DNA of 64,000 bases from Larix kaempferi (GCA_027924585.1 BSBM01000050.1:3224001-3288000), one strand, 5' to 3'; positions 1 to 12,000 are shown, numbered from the stretch's first letter. The notes: generated by a model not told the origin, from the sequence alone. Numbers and translations are program-made.

Positions 1-2556
1 TTTCCAAAGAGTGAAACAAAAACTAAGAGTATCTTGGAGTTAATACACTCAGATGTATGTGGTCCAATGCCCACCATCTCTTTAAGTGGTTTTGAATACT
101 ACCTTTCTTTCATTGATGATCATTCAAGGAAAACTTGGATTTACTTTCTAAAAGGAAAGAATGAAGTCTTTGGAAAGTTCAAAGAATTCAAGGCTCTAAT
201 AGAGAATCTCACAGAAAAGAAAATCAAGATTCTCAGAACAGATAATGGTGGAGAATATACTTCAAAAGAGTTTGAAGAATTTTGTAGAGAAGCTGGAATC
301 AAGAGAGAACTAACCACTCCCTACAATCCCCAACAAAATGGGGTTGCAGAAAGGAAAAATAGAACCATCATGGAAGCTGTGAAGACTATGATACATGACC
401 AGGATCTTCCCATGTATCTATGGGCTGAAGCAGCCAAGACAACAGTTTATGTGCAAAATAGATTATCTCACAGTGCTCTTGAATTCAAAACTCCAGAAGA
501 AGTGTTTACATGTAAGAAGCCTGAGGTAAGTCATCTCAAAATATTTGGGTGTCCTGTGTACATCCACATTCCAAAAGAAAAGAGAACCAAGTTGGATCCC
601 TCAGGAAAGAAGGGAATGTTTGTTGGTTATTGTGAAACTTCCAAAGCCTTCATAATCTACATACCAGGTTTTCATCATATAGAAATAAGTAGAGATGTAA
701 CCTTTGATGAGGAAGCAGCTCTCAAGAAATCCAGGAAGTGTCAACTTGAAGAAGTTTATGAAGAAGATTCTTCTCCCATAGTCTCAGAGACTGTTCATGT
801 CCCTGAAGAGGATACACCAGAGGATCATGACATGCTGGAACCACAAGAACCTCCTGTAGCAGATTTATCTAGGAAGAGAAGACCAGCATGGGCTAGAGAT
901 ATCATTCAAGGAGCTAAAAGATATGGTGCTCCCGAAGGTTCCACTAGAGAAAGGAAGAAACCAAAACTAGTAACCAACTATATGGCTTTGATGTGTGATC
1001 TTGTGGATCAACTACCTACCAGCTATGAAGAGGCAGCTCAAAAGAAAGAATGGGTAGAAGCAATGACAGAAGAATATCAGTCAATAATGAAAAATGATGT
1101 TTGGGATATAGTTCCCAAACCAAAAGATAAAAGTGTGGTTTCCTCCAAATGGATTTTTAAGATAAAGCATGCTGCAGATGGTAGCATTGAAAAGTACAAG
1201 GCAAGATTTGTAGCCAGAGGATTCTCTCAGAAGGAGGGAATTGACTATGAAGAAACTTTTGCACTTGTTGCTAGGTATACTTCAATTAGAACTATCATGG
1301 CACTTGCATCCATGATGAAATGGAAATTGCACCAAATGGATGTTAAGACAGCTTTTCTGAATGGTGTAATTGAAGAAGAAGTATATATAGAACAACCTCA
1401 AGGTTTTGAGGTCAAAGACGGAAGGACCCATGTATGCAAACTGAAAAAGGCATTATATGGCTTGAAGCAAGCTCCCAGAGCTTGGTATGGAAGAATTGAC
1501 AGTTTCCTATTAAGCATGGGCTTTACCAAAAGTAAAGCTGACCCCAACCTCTATCTTAAAGTAATGAATGATGAACCTGTTATATTGCTATTATATGTAG
1601 ATGATCTATTTCTAACAGGAAATGAGAAACAAATCATTGAAAGCAAGAAGAAGCTTTCTTCAGAATTCGAGATGAAAGATCTCGGACTAATGCACTACTT
1701 CTTAGGCCTAGAAGTGTGGCAAGAGCCAAAAGGGATCTTTCTAAATCAAGGTAAGTATACTGTGGAGATCCTCAAAAGATTTGATATGTTGGAGTGTAAA
1801 GCTATGGCCACTCCCATGGACTCCAACTTAAAACTGTTAGCTAATGATTCGTCAGAAATAGTGGATATAACCCTATATAGACAAATCATTGGATCATTGA
1901 TGTACTTGACAAATACTAGGCCTGATATATGCTTTGCTGTAAATACTCTCAGTCAGTTTCAAGTAGAACCTAGAAAGGTTCACCTTATAGCTGCAAAGCA
2001 TATCATGAGGTACCTAAAAGGTACAGTGGACTTTGGCCTTTACTATCTTGGAGACAATGAACTCAAGTTGCATGGTTTCTCAGATTCTGATTGGGCAGGT
2101 AGTGTCTCAGACAGAAAAAGTACTTCAGGTGGGTGTTATGGTCTTGGATCTGCCATGGTCTCCTGGTTCAGCAAGAAACAATCTAGTGTGGCCCTCAGTA
2201 CCGCTGAAGCAGAATATATAGCTGCTTGTTCTGCCAGCTGTGAAGCAGTGTGGCTTCGGAAACTCTTATCTGGAATCTTTGACTTAGAAATGGATCCCAC
2301 TGTGATTATGTGTGACAATCAAAGCTGCATTAAGATGACTGAAAATCCTGTGTTCCATGATAAGTCAAAACACATTGAGATCCGTTACTTCTATATACGA
2401 GACATGGTGCAGAGAGGAGCCATCAAGCTCGAGTATATAAGCACTGAGGAGCAGGTTGCTGATATCTTAACTAAACCTCTGTCTCGAGTGAAGTTTGAGT
2501 ACTTTCGAGACAAGCTTGGTTTAGTTCAGAAGGACCTTCCTCGAAAGGGGGAGTAG
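1..2556 (+). CDS. copia polyprotein: integrase, reverse transcriptase, RNase H (5' partial)
   Basis: The frame is open from base 1, so the TTG at 34 is not a start codon; gag, protease and the IN zinc-binding part lie upstream. Counting that TTG as residue 1, the IN catalytic triad is D7, D70 (in TDNGGEY) and E106, with the D-x35-E spacing typical of active integrases. The RT active-site motif YVDD is at residues 521-524 (bases 1594-1605). It is preceded by the conserved copia RT stretches around W378-K382 and the ALYGLKQAPRAWY block. The RNase H part shows SDSDWAG, STAEAEY, DNQSC and ADILTKPL, and the frame ends at TAG 2554-2556. The product would be cleaved by the element's own protease and act in cytoplasmic particles (RT, RNase H) and the nucleus (IN). 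All catalytic residues I can check are present. Family assignment is firm; the copia lineage is not resolved. Confidence 0.95.
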   Translation, partial: FPKSETKTKSILELIHSDVCGPMPTISLSGFEYYLSFIDDHSRKTWIYFLKGKNEVFGKFKEFKALIENLTEKKIKILRTDNGGEYTSKEFEEFCREAGIKRELTTPYNPQQNGVAERKNRTIMEAVKTMIHDQDLPMYLWAEAAKTTVYVQNRLSHSALEFKTPEEVFTCKKPEVSHLKIFGCPVYIHIPKEKRTKLDPSGKKGMFVGYCETSKAFIIYIPGFHHIEISRDVTFDEEAALKKSRKCQLEEVYEEDSSPIVSETVHVPEEDTPEDHDMLEPQEPPVADLSRKRRPAWARDIIQGAKRYGAPEGSTRERKKPKLVTNYMALMCDLVDQLPTSYEEAAQKKEWVEAMTEEYQSIMKNDVWDIVPKPKDKSVVSSKWIFKIKHAADGSIEKYKARFVARGFSQKEGIDYEETFALVARYTSIRTIMALASMMKWKLHQMDVKTAFLNGVIEEEVYIEQPQGFEVKDGRTHVCKLKKALYGLKQAPRAWYGRIDSFLLSMGFTKSKADPNLYLKVMNDEPVILLLYVDDLFLTGNEKQIIESKKKLSSEFEMKDLGLMHYFLGLEVWQEPKGIFLNQGKYTVEILKRFDMLECKAMATPMDSNLKLLANDSSEIVDITLYRQIIGSLMYLTNTRPDICFAVNTLSQFQVEPRKVHLIAAKHIMRYLKGTVDFGLYYLGDNELKLHGFSDSDWAGSVSDRKSTSGGCYGLGSAMVSWFSKKQSSVALSTAEAEYIAACSASCEAVWLRKLLSGIFDLEMDPTVIMCDNQSCIKMTENPVFHDKSKHIEIRYFYIRDMVQRGAIKLEYISTEEQVADILTKPLSRVKFEYFRDKLGLVQKDLPRKGE

Positions 2557-2640
2557 TATAGTATTACTATCATTTACTTTCTGTTTTGTTAGCTACCTAC
2601 ATTTATTTAGATTTAGAACTCTTACATATCATTTATGCTA

Positions 2641-3100
2641 GATGTACACATGTTTTAATGTGATGTGTACATGTTTTGATTAGTGATGTATACATGTTTT
2701 GATGTACACATGTTTTGATGTGATGTGTAGATGTTTTGATTAGTGATGTATACATGTTTTGATGCACATATGTTTTGATGTGATGTATACATGTTTTGAT
2801 TAGTGATGTATACATGTTTTGATGTACATATGTTTTGATTAGTGATGTATACATGTTTTGATGCACATATGTTTTGATGTGATGTATACATGTTTTGATT
2901 AGTGATGTATACATGTTTTGATGCACATATGTTTTGATGTGATGTATACATGTTTTGATTAGTGATGTATACATGTTTTGATGTACATATGTTTCGATGT
3001 GATGTATACATGTTTTGATTAGTGATGTATACATGTTTTGATGTACATATGTTTCGATGTGATATGTACATGTTTTGATGAGATGTATACATGGTTTGAT
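2641..3100. repeat. 60-bp tandem array (array a) after copia pol
   Basis: A 60-bp unit built from TACATGTTTTGATG and GATTAGTGATG blocks recurs. The GATTAG marker is at 2678, 2738, 2798, 2837, 2897, 2957 and 3017, so one unit is shortened to 39 bp. The unit is itself made of shorter ATG-TTTTGAT repeats. Open frames across it are periodic artefacts. The array lies in the non-coding stretch between the pol stop and the 3' LTR. Confidence 0.95.
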
Positions 3101-3133
3101 GTGATACATGATTGTACCTGTATGGATAAGAAT

Positions 3134-3725
3134 ACAGTTGAGGGGATTGGATCATCCCTGGACTTTCAGTCCTAAAGAGAACCGTAGACGTAAGGTCTCC
3201 GAAAATGAAGTCCTTAGTGGACAGTTGAGGGGATTGGATCATCCCTGGACTTTCAGTCCTAAAGAGAACCGTAGACGTAAGGTCTCCGAGAATGAAGTCC
3301 TTAGTGGACAGTTGAGGGGATTGGATCATCCCTGGACTTTCAGTCCTAAAGAGAGCCGTAGACGTAAGGTCTCCGAGAATGAAGTCCTTGATGGACTTGA
3401 GGGGATTGGATCATCCCTGGACTTTCAGTCCTAAAGAGAACCATAGACGCAAGGTCTCCAAGAATGAAGTCCTTGATGGACTTGAGGGGATTGGATCATC
3501 CCTGGACTTTCAGTCCTAAAGAGAACCGTAGACGCAAGGTCTCCGAGAATGAAGTCCTTGATGGACTTGAGGGGATTGGATCATCCCTGGACTTTCAGTC
3601 CTAAAAAGAACCGTAGACGCAAGGTCTCCGAGAATGAAGTCTTTGATGGACTTGAGGGGATTGGATCATCCCTGGACTGTCAGTCCTAAAGAGAGCCGTA
3701 GACGTAAGGTCTTCGAGAATGAATT
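3134..3725. repeat. 85/87-bp tandem array (array b)
   Basis: Seven units begin with GAGGGGATTGGATCATCC at 3140, 3227, 3314, 3399, 3484, 3569 and 3654. The first two steps are 87 bp and the later ones 85 bp. The change follows replacement of the TTAGTGGACAGTTG junction by TTGATGGACTTG, so two subfamilies sit in tandem. The units are nearly identical, which implies recent amplification. Confidence 0.95.
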
Positions 3726-4079
3726 GTGTGGATTAAATCATCCTTGGACAGTAAATCCAGTAATTCCGAAAGGAAGGATAGTCCTAAATGAATTGTGGTT
3801 GGATTAAATCATCCTTGGACAGTAAATCCAGTAATTCCGAAAGGAAGGATAGTCCTAAATGAATTGTGGTTGGATTAAATCATCCTTGGACAGTAAATCC
3901 AGTAATTCCGAAAGGAAGGATAGTCCTAAATGAATTGTGGTTGGATTAAATCATCCTTGGACAGTAAATCCAGTAATTCCGAAAGGAAGGATAGTCCTAA
4001 ATGAATTGTGGTTGGATTAAATCATCCTTGGACAGTAAATCCAGTAATTCCGAAAGGAAGGATAGTCCTAAATGAATTG
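3721..4079. repeat. 71-bp tandem array (array c)
   Basis: Units start with GAATTGTG at 3721, 3790, 3861, 3932, 4003 and 4074. The steps are 69 then 71 bp. Each holds a GGATTAAATCATCCTTGGAC core followed by GTAATTCCGAAAGGAAGGATAGTCC. The units are almost identical. Confidence 0.95.
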
Positions 4080-4305
4080 TTGGACTAATCATCCTTAGAC
4101 AGCAAATCCAGGAGGGATAGTCTTAAATATGATTGTGATTGGACTAATCATCCTTAGACAGCAAATCCAGGAGGGATAGTCTTAAATATGATTGTGATTG
4201 GACTAATCATCCTTAGACAACAAATCCAGGAGGGATAGTCTTAAATATGATTGTGGTTGGACTAATCATCCTTAGACAGCAAATCCAGGAGGGATAGTCT
4301 TAAAT
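4080..4305. repeat. 59-bp tandem array (array d)
   Basis: Four units start with TGGACTAATCATCC at about 4081, 4140, 4199 and 4258. The unit looks like a shortened version of array c: the same core and the same GGAGGGATAGTC end, with the middle GTAATTCCGAAA part missing. Confidence 0.93.
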
Positions 4306-4705
4306 ATGATCATGTGATGACGATGCTGCTGATCGTGTGATCGTGTGATGACGATGCTGCTGATCGTGTGATGACGATGCTGCTGATCATGTGATGACGA
4401 TGCTGCTGATCGTGTGATCGTGTGATGACGATGCTGCTGATCGTGTGATGACGATGCTGCTGATCATGTGATGACGATGCTGCTGATCGTGTGATCGTGT
4501 GATGACGATGCTGCTGATCGTGTGATGACGATGCTGCTGATTGTGTGATGACGATGCTGCTGATCATATGATGACGACGCTGCTGATCGTGTGATGACGA
4601 TGCTGCTGATCGTGTGATGACGATGCTGCTGATCGTGTGATGACGATACCGCTGATCGTATGATGACGACGCTGCTGATTATGTGATGACGATGCTGCTG
4701 ATCGT
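4306..4705. repeat. 23-bp tandem array (array e)
   Basis: A 23-bp unit, GATCGTGTGATGACGATGCTGCT with small variants, is repeated many times. Some units are lengthened to 31 bp by doubling the GATCGTGT part. The minus-strand open frames here are repeat artefacts, not proteins. Confidence 0.95.
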
Positions 4706-4851
4706 GATGTTGATGTTAATGTACTAGTAACTGCTTGAGTTACTAATGAAGTCAAATTGAAGAAAGCTTCCAATGATTTATAGATGTATCATGTATAGTG
4801 ACTCCATGCTCCTGCAGATGCTGTTATAATATCCTTCTCGTTAAGGGGGAG
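4706..4851 (+). other. Copia pre-LTR spacer and polypurine tract
   Basis: Unique sequence between array e and the LTR. It ends in TTAAGGGGGAG (4841-4851), directly against the LTR. This purine run is the usual primer site for plus-strand DNA synthesis and fixes the LTR start. Confidence 0.85.
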
Positions 4852-5341
4852 TGTTAAATATTGTAACTTCAAAGAATATTATATTTGTACTTTATTATTC
4901 CGGAGATGTTTCATCCCTCCGAGGTAACCCTATTATGTATCCGGAGATGTTTATTCCTCCGAGGGTTAGTATTAACTAGGGTTATTAGACCCACCATGTG
5001 TGGGTCGGCCCTGTAGTTATATTTTAGGGGTTATTAGACTTCTCCAGGTGAGGTCGGCCCCAACAGGTCTATTAGTCAGTTGAGATTCAAGTATAAATAG
5101 AGGAGGTGAACTCCTCATTAGATTATTCACTCACTTGTGGAAGAGTGCGCACTAGTTGAGGAGATCTGCTAAGGAGACTTAGGAGGAAGGAGCACATCTT
5201 GTATTTTGGTTGATCATCTTATTGAGGAAAGCTTTACTGGGTTTTCTACCCCATGAGGGTTTCCCAGGATATATAGTGTGTTTATCTTGTGATTGTGTTT
5301 CTATCAGAGATCTTGCTTGTCTATTTGGTTTAAATTCAACA
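4852..5341 (+). repeat. Copia 3' LTR (490 bp)
   Basis: The LTR runs from TGTTAAAT to ATTCAACA, an imperfect terminal inverted pair starting TG and ending CA. It begins right after the polypurine tract. Two copies of a CCGGAGATGTTT...CCTCCGAGG block lie near 4910-4965. Two copies of a GGGTTATTAGAC...GGTCGGCCC box lie at about 4978-5014 and 5027-5060, upstream of TATAAATAG. A related box recurs in the LTRs of the second copia element at 40 and 46.8 kb. Confidence 0.9.
5092..5099 (+). promoter_or_regulatory. TATA box of the copia LTR
   Basis: TATAAATA sits in the middle of the LTR, downstream of the two GGGTTATTAGAC boxes, where a U3 promoter is expected. The start site would be some 30 bases further on (inferred). 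Confidence 0.7.
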
Positions 5342-5346
5342 CTTTT

Positions 5347-8300
5347 GGCCTATGTAGTCTACCCCTCTAACTTGAAATGGTAAACTAAAATCCTAAAGGA
5401 GCAAGTATCTAACCTCTCTACGTTGATATGGCAGCATGTAGGCTGTTTTAGGGTGACACTCAGCCTAAAGTGTCCTCTGTAGTCGGAGATGACAGTGTGT
5501 ATAGGGTCCCAATAGTATGGCATCTTGGCCTATAGGGACCCCTGTAGGATGAGATGACAACCTGCAGGGCCCTATAGGCATAGATGGAAACCTACAACAG
5601 CATACAGGTTTTCATATCAGCTTACAAGCTCCTTGGTAGATATTTTTCAGCTTATCTTATAATCTATGAGAAACTAGGGATGTTTGAGATATGTGCATAA
5701 GGTGAGCTCCATCCAGGAAGCTGTGGAAATAGAAAACCATAGGTGTGTGGTGGTTCATACCAATTCTCTTTATAAAAAGAAGGAAACTAACTTCTCAACT
5801 CCTATTCTAATAATTTGGTTCATGGGGGTAAAAGTTTTAGATTTTTATATGATCTGTATTTTTCATCATAGTAGTTGTGAAATCCATAAATGGCTTGTTA
5901 TTAGAAGAGATCCATGTTCTAGGAAGAAAATGTGTTTTACATCCATGTTAGAGGGAGCAAAAATATTTTAAGTGACAAAACTTCCGATGCTTAATGGATT
6001 TTTTATCCGTCATTATTAATAATACATGATAAAGGTGGTATGGTTCACATTCCATCCCTACCTCACATCTAGGTTAATAGAAACGACAACTTTTTATTGA
6101 ATTTGTAATGTGTCCCAATTTTTTTTTTTTGGCTTTTCTGGCATTGATTAATAAATGAATTTAACAAATACTTAAACTAATAAAAGAAATTCATTGCTGA
6201 TCTTACCAAACTGCTTACCCTCGAGTTCTTCCTAAGGGTTAGAAGGGTATCATGGTTGACATGCCACTTACTTAGCTACGGCTAACACCAATCCATGTTG
6301 AATTGCAGGTACACTTCTGCTATCAGTAATCATTTTAAAGGATGACATTCTATTTGCATAAACAGTTTTGTCGAAGGATTCGGGTATAACCAACACTCGA
6401 TCAAAAGGTAATTTTTCAACATTAGCACTCTAAACCAACAAAGTGGGTTTTCTACATAGGTGATTACACTTTAAAGGTTATTGTAATACTCCTACCTTAT
6501 ACGAGTTGTAAAAGGGGAGATCTTTGGGGAAAAATTCAAACCAAAATACCCAATGACTCGTTCCAAATGGATGATCACAAAACATCCCCTTAGTTTTCGA
6601 TTAGACCACCAATAATTACAAAAATTCATTGTACAACTTCAATCTATGAATCGTGTTACACCTATGGAATTTAAAGCTTTTAAATGTAATAGTAGCTTAA
6701 TTGTACATAGAGCCGAATACACTATGCAGGGGGTTTCCTTATCAATCAAACTGATCTTATTAAATGGTGGTTGTACGATGCCAGAAGTGTTCCCCACGCC
6801 TGCCAGCGAAGTTCAGTAAGTACTGGGCCATGTGACCCCATTAAAGGTGAAGGAACGTCAAAGTGCCACCTGCACACCTAAATGACAGTAAGGGTTTCTC
6901 GGTTCTTGAACGAATTGAACTCCACGAGCTTGCTTATTTACCCTCTGTTTTCGAGTTAGGGTTCTACTATTCTGATCTCCAAAATGGCGATCTGACTACA
7001 GCTTCATGGTTCAAAACCTTTCAGTGATTTTCCTGCCGTGGAATTTCTTAAAAGCTGATTCTTATTGTTATGGGCAATCCATGAGGAGCTTCTCCAGACC
7101 TAAAGGAGTAGCCATTCACCTTTGGCTTCCTCTGAGGTAAGCTGAAAACAAAACTCAGAAATTTGTTTTCCAGTTGAATAGTTCAATAGTAACTGAATAA
7201 TAATAAGAATTATTCTACTGGTGATGGCAGGTAATCGAGGTTGGAATAGCACAGGATGGATGAGAGTCCTATTGCCTGGTAAGTGGCATTACTTCCGTTT
7301 CAGATGTATCCGGGAAGACTTGGAAAGGACCTACAACCACGTCAAGTTAGCTTCAACCGTGGCTAGGTTTCAAAGCTTTGCTGGTTCGATCTGGCTTAAG
7401 GGTTTTCTTTGGTTTTCAATGTAATGGATTGTCAAGTTTTCTTCTTTGTTTTCCTGTATCTTTAAGAACTTTTAATGTCCTTAGAACAAAATCTTTGCTC
7501 CCAGGATATTTTCTTTATACAGAGTCTCTCGACTTTGACTCCCTATAGCGAATAATACTTAGTTTGCTGAGGGTTCAAAGATTTCGTTATAATATTCTGC
7601 TAGATTTTATTTTATCAGATGGGTTTACTTATTTAAATCTGAATGCCATCATTGTGTTCCCTGGATTAATGTGGTTGGTTCAGAATTTAATTACTGGTTT
7701 AAACGATTGGGATAATTGTTAGGAGTATGAGCTTCTTGGTAAAACCTCTATTTTTTTAAAATTTATCTCTGGAAAGTAGGGATAGCGTCCAGCTTGGCTT
7801 AAACTCCTTCCATTACTAAATTCAACCGATTAGTATGTACGTGTTAGAAATTTTGAATATCGGCAGTCTAAAGCATATTGTGTTTTACTTTCAATCTTAA
7901 TTTTTTTTTTTATAACTGCATATGGCCGTTTGAGACTTATCATAGTACTAAGTCGAGGTGGAATACATATCACAATCTAGATCGAAATTTCTCTGCTAAA
8001 TAAATTGTCTGCAAAGTATCAAGAAAGGCGATTCCTATTCTGTTAAATAAACTGTCTGCAAAGTATCTAAATCTAGGTAAAATTTGTTTTCTTTTATATT
8101 TCAGTAGTTATGTCTGCATGTACTCTAAGGAAAGGCGATTCATATTCCTCGGTACAAATCTTGGGTTCACGTTATAAATACAATACCCTAGATCAAAAAG
8201 TGGCGATTTTCCAGTTATAGAAGACTGTAGTTTTCTTATGATCATTTAACCCTTGAAAGGAAACAATAAAATTATAAATCTTTCCTCATATTGTTATTTG

Positions 8301-11200
8301 GCTTGCATTTCGATTTGGGGAAAAAGTAAATCTAGGTTTTCGTAATCTTATTTCTTACTATGAAATCATAGTTATGGAATTGTAGCCTTGTACTATTTGG
8401 ATATGAGTTCATGCTTCAATTTTCTACAGGCTACTTGTTTTGGACCAAATTCAGATTTGGGTTTATGATCGACTTATGTTAGATTATAGGGTTGTTAATT
8501 TATGTTAATCATATGGCCATTATTTAAATGCCACAACCAATATGGGATTTCATTGGATTTCTTCTCCAAGGCCACTATAATAACATTTAAATTCTATTGA
8601 TGCAAGTATTAGTTTTTATCTAGTCATTTACCATTCATTTAAATATACTTTTGTTTTTGTTTTTTAACCAAAAATACTTTTGTTTTTGTTTTTATCCAAA
8701 GATATTTTTGTATTTAACCATGTGTTCCAGATATGAAAGTGATTTGGTAGTGAAATGTCCCTCAAAATAAGCCTGCTAACTTGGTTATTGAGGTATGAAA
8801 ATAAAATGTTGATTCAATTGTAAGTTGGAACACTAATAAATAATATCATTATTTGTAAATATATTGTTTTCTAATGTGTTACATTGTCCACTTATCCAGG
8901 CCTCCCATGTTCTTCAAGGAGTCCAATCAACCAACCATAAAAGCATATGATATGGAAGGCTAATTATGATTTCACGGGAGGCCAAACAACTATCTATAGG
9001 TCAGAACATAAATGCTTTTGTTATTTTGTTCACTTTTTAGAAATAATTAATTACAATTATAACTAACATAGAGTTATCTTAATTTCATTTTAATATGAAA
9101 AGTAAAGTGTCATGTTGCAATACATTAGAATATATGTGGAAGCTTAAATCCCTTTAGTATTTCTAATGAAAGCTTATATCTTTTGAATATTTAATGAATA
9201 TATAAATGCCAATACTAAATTGGAGTTATACCTTTTATGTATATATTGTTTTCACTTAATGTAAGAAGTATTTTTTCAATTTTTTTAAAAGATGAGTGAA
9301 CATAACCATTCTTGTTATGTTCATCACTTACTCACATTTGAAGTGCAATTTTTCTCTATTTAAAAGATCTAGGTTAAGTTGGGATACACCTTCCTTTTAC
9401 CTTACCTTGGATATAGGTTTTCTTCCATCTTACAAGTAAATATATATAGAATTACTATTATCTTTGGCAACAATTTTTAATCAATTTTTTAACGTATGCA
9501 ATTAGATTTTCCACTAGTTTTTTATTGGTGTTTTTACTACTAATATTTTTGTTAATAAACTTTTATAGTATTATGTATTTGTCTATACGTTATCTTCTTA
9601 TGAGGGTATGAGGGTCCATATTTCTTCCCATCAAATCTGTTTTTTCATTTATATGTATACAATTAAATTATTCACAAACTCTTTAGTGGTTCTCCTTATT
9701 AAGATACATGCCTAAATATATTAAAACATACACAACACATTTTATGTGAATGTACTATATTATTAGACATACATATATGTATATCTCTTTTATTTCTTTC
9801 AACAATAGGAACACTTAGCTCCTTAACTATAAGATTTTCAAAACCTATCTCTTCCATTAGTAAGGATATTTAGCTTCTTAACCATAAGGTTTTCAAAATT
9901 GAGATAAAGAGATTAGCCTTACTACTTAGGTTAATCATTGCCTAACCAATATTGATCTCATGACCTTACTTATTTGACCTTTCAAAAGCAAGTTGTTGGG
10001 CATAGTTTAGGTAGATAAAAATAAAACTTGTGAATCATGTTAGTACACTTACCACAAGGATTAGAAAGAAAAGCATACAACACCTTCTTGTCAACTGCCA
10101 ATTAAAGATAATTCACATGGGAATGCATACAAAAGCTATTTTTTCGAGCTAATCCAAAAGGTTGAATTATTCTTAATTACTCTTATACATGTGCATACAA
10201 TCCACTCTTACTATTACATTTCACATATCCTACTAAGTTACTACTCAGTATCTTTCATTCTTAGAACTAAACCACTTATAGTTGAACTACAACTTCTTTG
10301 GTTGCAGCATTCGATACTAACCTTCTCTTTCCTGCTAAAGTGTATTTCATAATTACTAAATGTTTTAGTTGCTAACCTATCTAACACCATTGCATGTTAA
10401 TATGTTGGCTCACTAGTCCTGAATGTCATAGCTGCTACCCACCTTTAACAATTCATGAATTATTCGTTGTTCATCTATAATTAATGTTTCCACTAATATC
10501 ATAGCTATACATAACAATCATGGAGTATATAGACCTCAATAACCAAGGCCTATTATGAAGGATGGATACTTTACATACATCAATTGCAACACCATAAGTT
10601 AAGATTCAATAATTATTTTTGCTTTGAGAATCTTACCGTTTGTAAATCCTATGAGAGGCCTAAACAAAGATTTATTTCATCTTTCATCACATTTTTGAAT
10701 CCACGTTCCATAAAACAAACAAAAGTAGATTGCTTATGATTTTATTTTCAGATTATAGTTTTGATGCACCTTAATTATAATTCCTCATGTCCTTTAGGTT
10801 AGTAATTTTCCTTTTACCTAGGAATAAGGTAGATAAAATTATAAAATATTTTATCAACAAATACATAGACTATGACAAGGTAAATAAAGAATATAATATA
10901 TTGCATCAACAATGCACCATTTGTAGCCTATAAAAGCCAAATAAAATACATATCTCCTCCATATCTTTCTTGGCAGATCTCCCATAGTGGAGATAAAACC
11001 TACTTAAATAGATTTGCAAGTTACAAGAAAGAGAGAGAAAGCTCCCCAACTAAATTATTGTGTATGCAAATTAGTCCTATGTTAGTCAACCTTTTGGGGC
11101 ATCATCATCGATCCATGGAGCTATTTTTCTTCCATCACCAAAGCTTTCTCCATTGAAAAATCATTTGATCAATGGGCATACCCTTAGTTTCTAGCAATAA
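5347..11200. other. AT-rich DNA with no recognisable gene
   Basis: I find no open frame with family resemblance on either strand. Short open frames at 5684-5971 and 7221-7424 have no motif and look random. Between 7080 and 7290 there are splice-like signals (AG|GTAAGC near 7137, GGCAG near 7230, G|GTAAGTGG near 7279) that could be remains of a transcript leader. From 8.6 to 10.9 kb the DNA is AT-rich filler. Confidence 0.6.
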
Positions 11201-11388
11201 GAGGTATACAAACATAGTCATGATATATATCCAGCATGAAAAGAATAGGAAAATCCCATACTTGAAAATACATAAAAGATATAGGAAGGCCCATGAGGTA
11301 TACAAACATAGTCATGATATATATCCAGCATGAAAAGAATAGGAAAATCCCATACTTGAAAATACATAAAAGATATAGGAAGTCCCAT
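11201..11388. repeat. Direct duplication, 2 x 94 bp
   Basis: The block starting GAGGTATACAAACATAGTC at 11201 recurs at 11295 with almost no change. Overlapping open frames on both strands here are by-products of the duplication. Confidence 0.9.
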
Positions 11389-11834
11389 GCAATTGCAAAT
11401 GTGAAAAGAAGGTTCATGGACATAGTAATGGCCTCTGATATAATCTATAGAATCTATAAGAGTAAAATACCATTCGAACACCCACTAAATTTCCAATAGA
11501 ATCTATAAGAGTGAAATACTTTGGCTCATACATGAAGTCTGCTCATCAAAGCTCATGTCCTTTATTTACCTAAAACCTCTTGTCTCTATGTATCTCTCTA
11601 TTTGTGGATATCCCTTCTTTCTTCTTTTATTACCAAATTGATATAGGGTTTCAATGTGGTTTCTTTAAAGAGAACCTCGGGGTATAGCAGTGTTCTTATC
11701 TTGTTTGAGCAAGACAGTCCCCACCCATTTCCAAAAAGCATCAGCGCTAGATTACATTGTTTGGTCACAAACTCCCCCCTCTCAAATCACAACTTCTTTG
11801 TACTAATTGTCTGTCTCTCACAACCTCTCGGGGA

Positions 11835-12000
11835 ACTATTCCAGAGGGAAGTGAAGTAGCAGTGAAGAAGCTATCCTTAAAATCTAAGCAAGGAAAGAAA
11901 GAATTTCTGAATGAAGTGAAGCTGGTGGCCAAAATTCAACATTGAAATCTTGTAAAGTTACTTGGCTGTTGTGCAGAGGGATCAGAAAAGTTGCTAGATG
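11835..12000 (+). pseudogene. Receptor-like protein kinase exon fragment
   Basis: In one frame the DNA encodes the end of a kinase glycine loop region (GTIPEG), the ATP-anchoring lysine in VAVKKLS, the [15 protein letters not shown] helix with its paired glutamate, and NLVKLLGCCAEGSEKLL. This is the N-lobe signature of plant receptor-like kinases, closest in my memory to the cysteine-rich/DUF26 or related group. The frame is broken by TGA at 11943-11945, exactly where an arginine codon (H-R-N-L-V) is expected, so CGA to TGA is likely. The GxGxxG loop is missing upstream, and the sequence stops resembling a kinase after about 12000. A splice-donor-like AAG|GTACGT follows near 12017. It is a dead single-exon fragment, and its exact subfamily is uncertain. 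Confidence 0.8.

Larger units (their letters stand above)
1..5341 (+). mobile_element. Ty1/copia LTR retrotransposon, 3' part (5' end outside window)
   Basis: The element enters the window inside its integrase domain. It continues through reverse transcriptase and RNase H, then about 2.3 kb of tandem-repeat DNA, a polypurine tract and one LTR. The 5' LTR, primer-binding site and gag lie to the left. IN before RT before RNase H is the copia order. The five bases after the LTR (CTTTT, 5342-5346) would be the target-site duplication, but the partner copy is out of view. The pol frame has no stop across 2.5 kb, so this copy is younger than the other elements here. Confidence 0.92.

Noticed and set aside
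2633-3329. Minus-strand open frames with a repeating Tyr-Thr-Ser/His-His pattern
   Set aside because: They follow exactly the 60-bp array. A unit length divisible by 3 without stops yields periodic frames; no independent protein signal.
4310-4773. Serine/histidine-rich repeat proteins on the minus strand
   Set aside because: Pure translation of the 23-bp array; shifts with each unit and has no start context or domain.
7221-7424. 67-codon frame with W/R-rich sequence
   Set aside because: No motif and random composition; overlaps splice-like signals, so at most part of an untranslated leader.
11184-11499. Overlapping open frames on both strands
   Set aside because: Arise from the 94-bp duplication; hydrophobic residue mix is due to AT-rich DNA.
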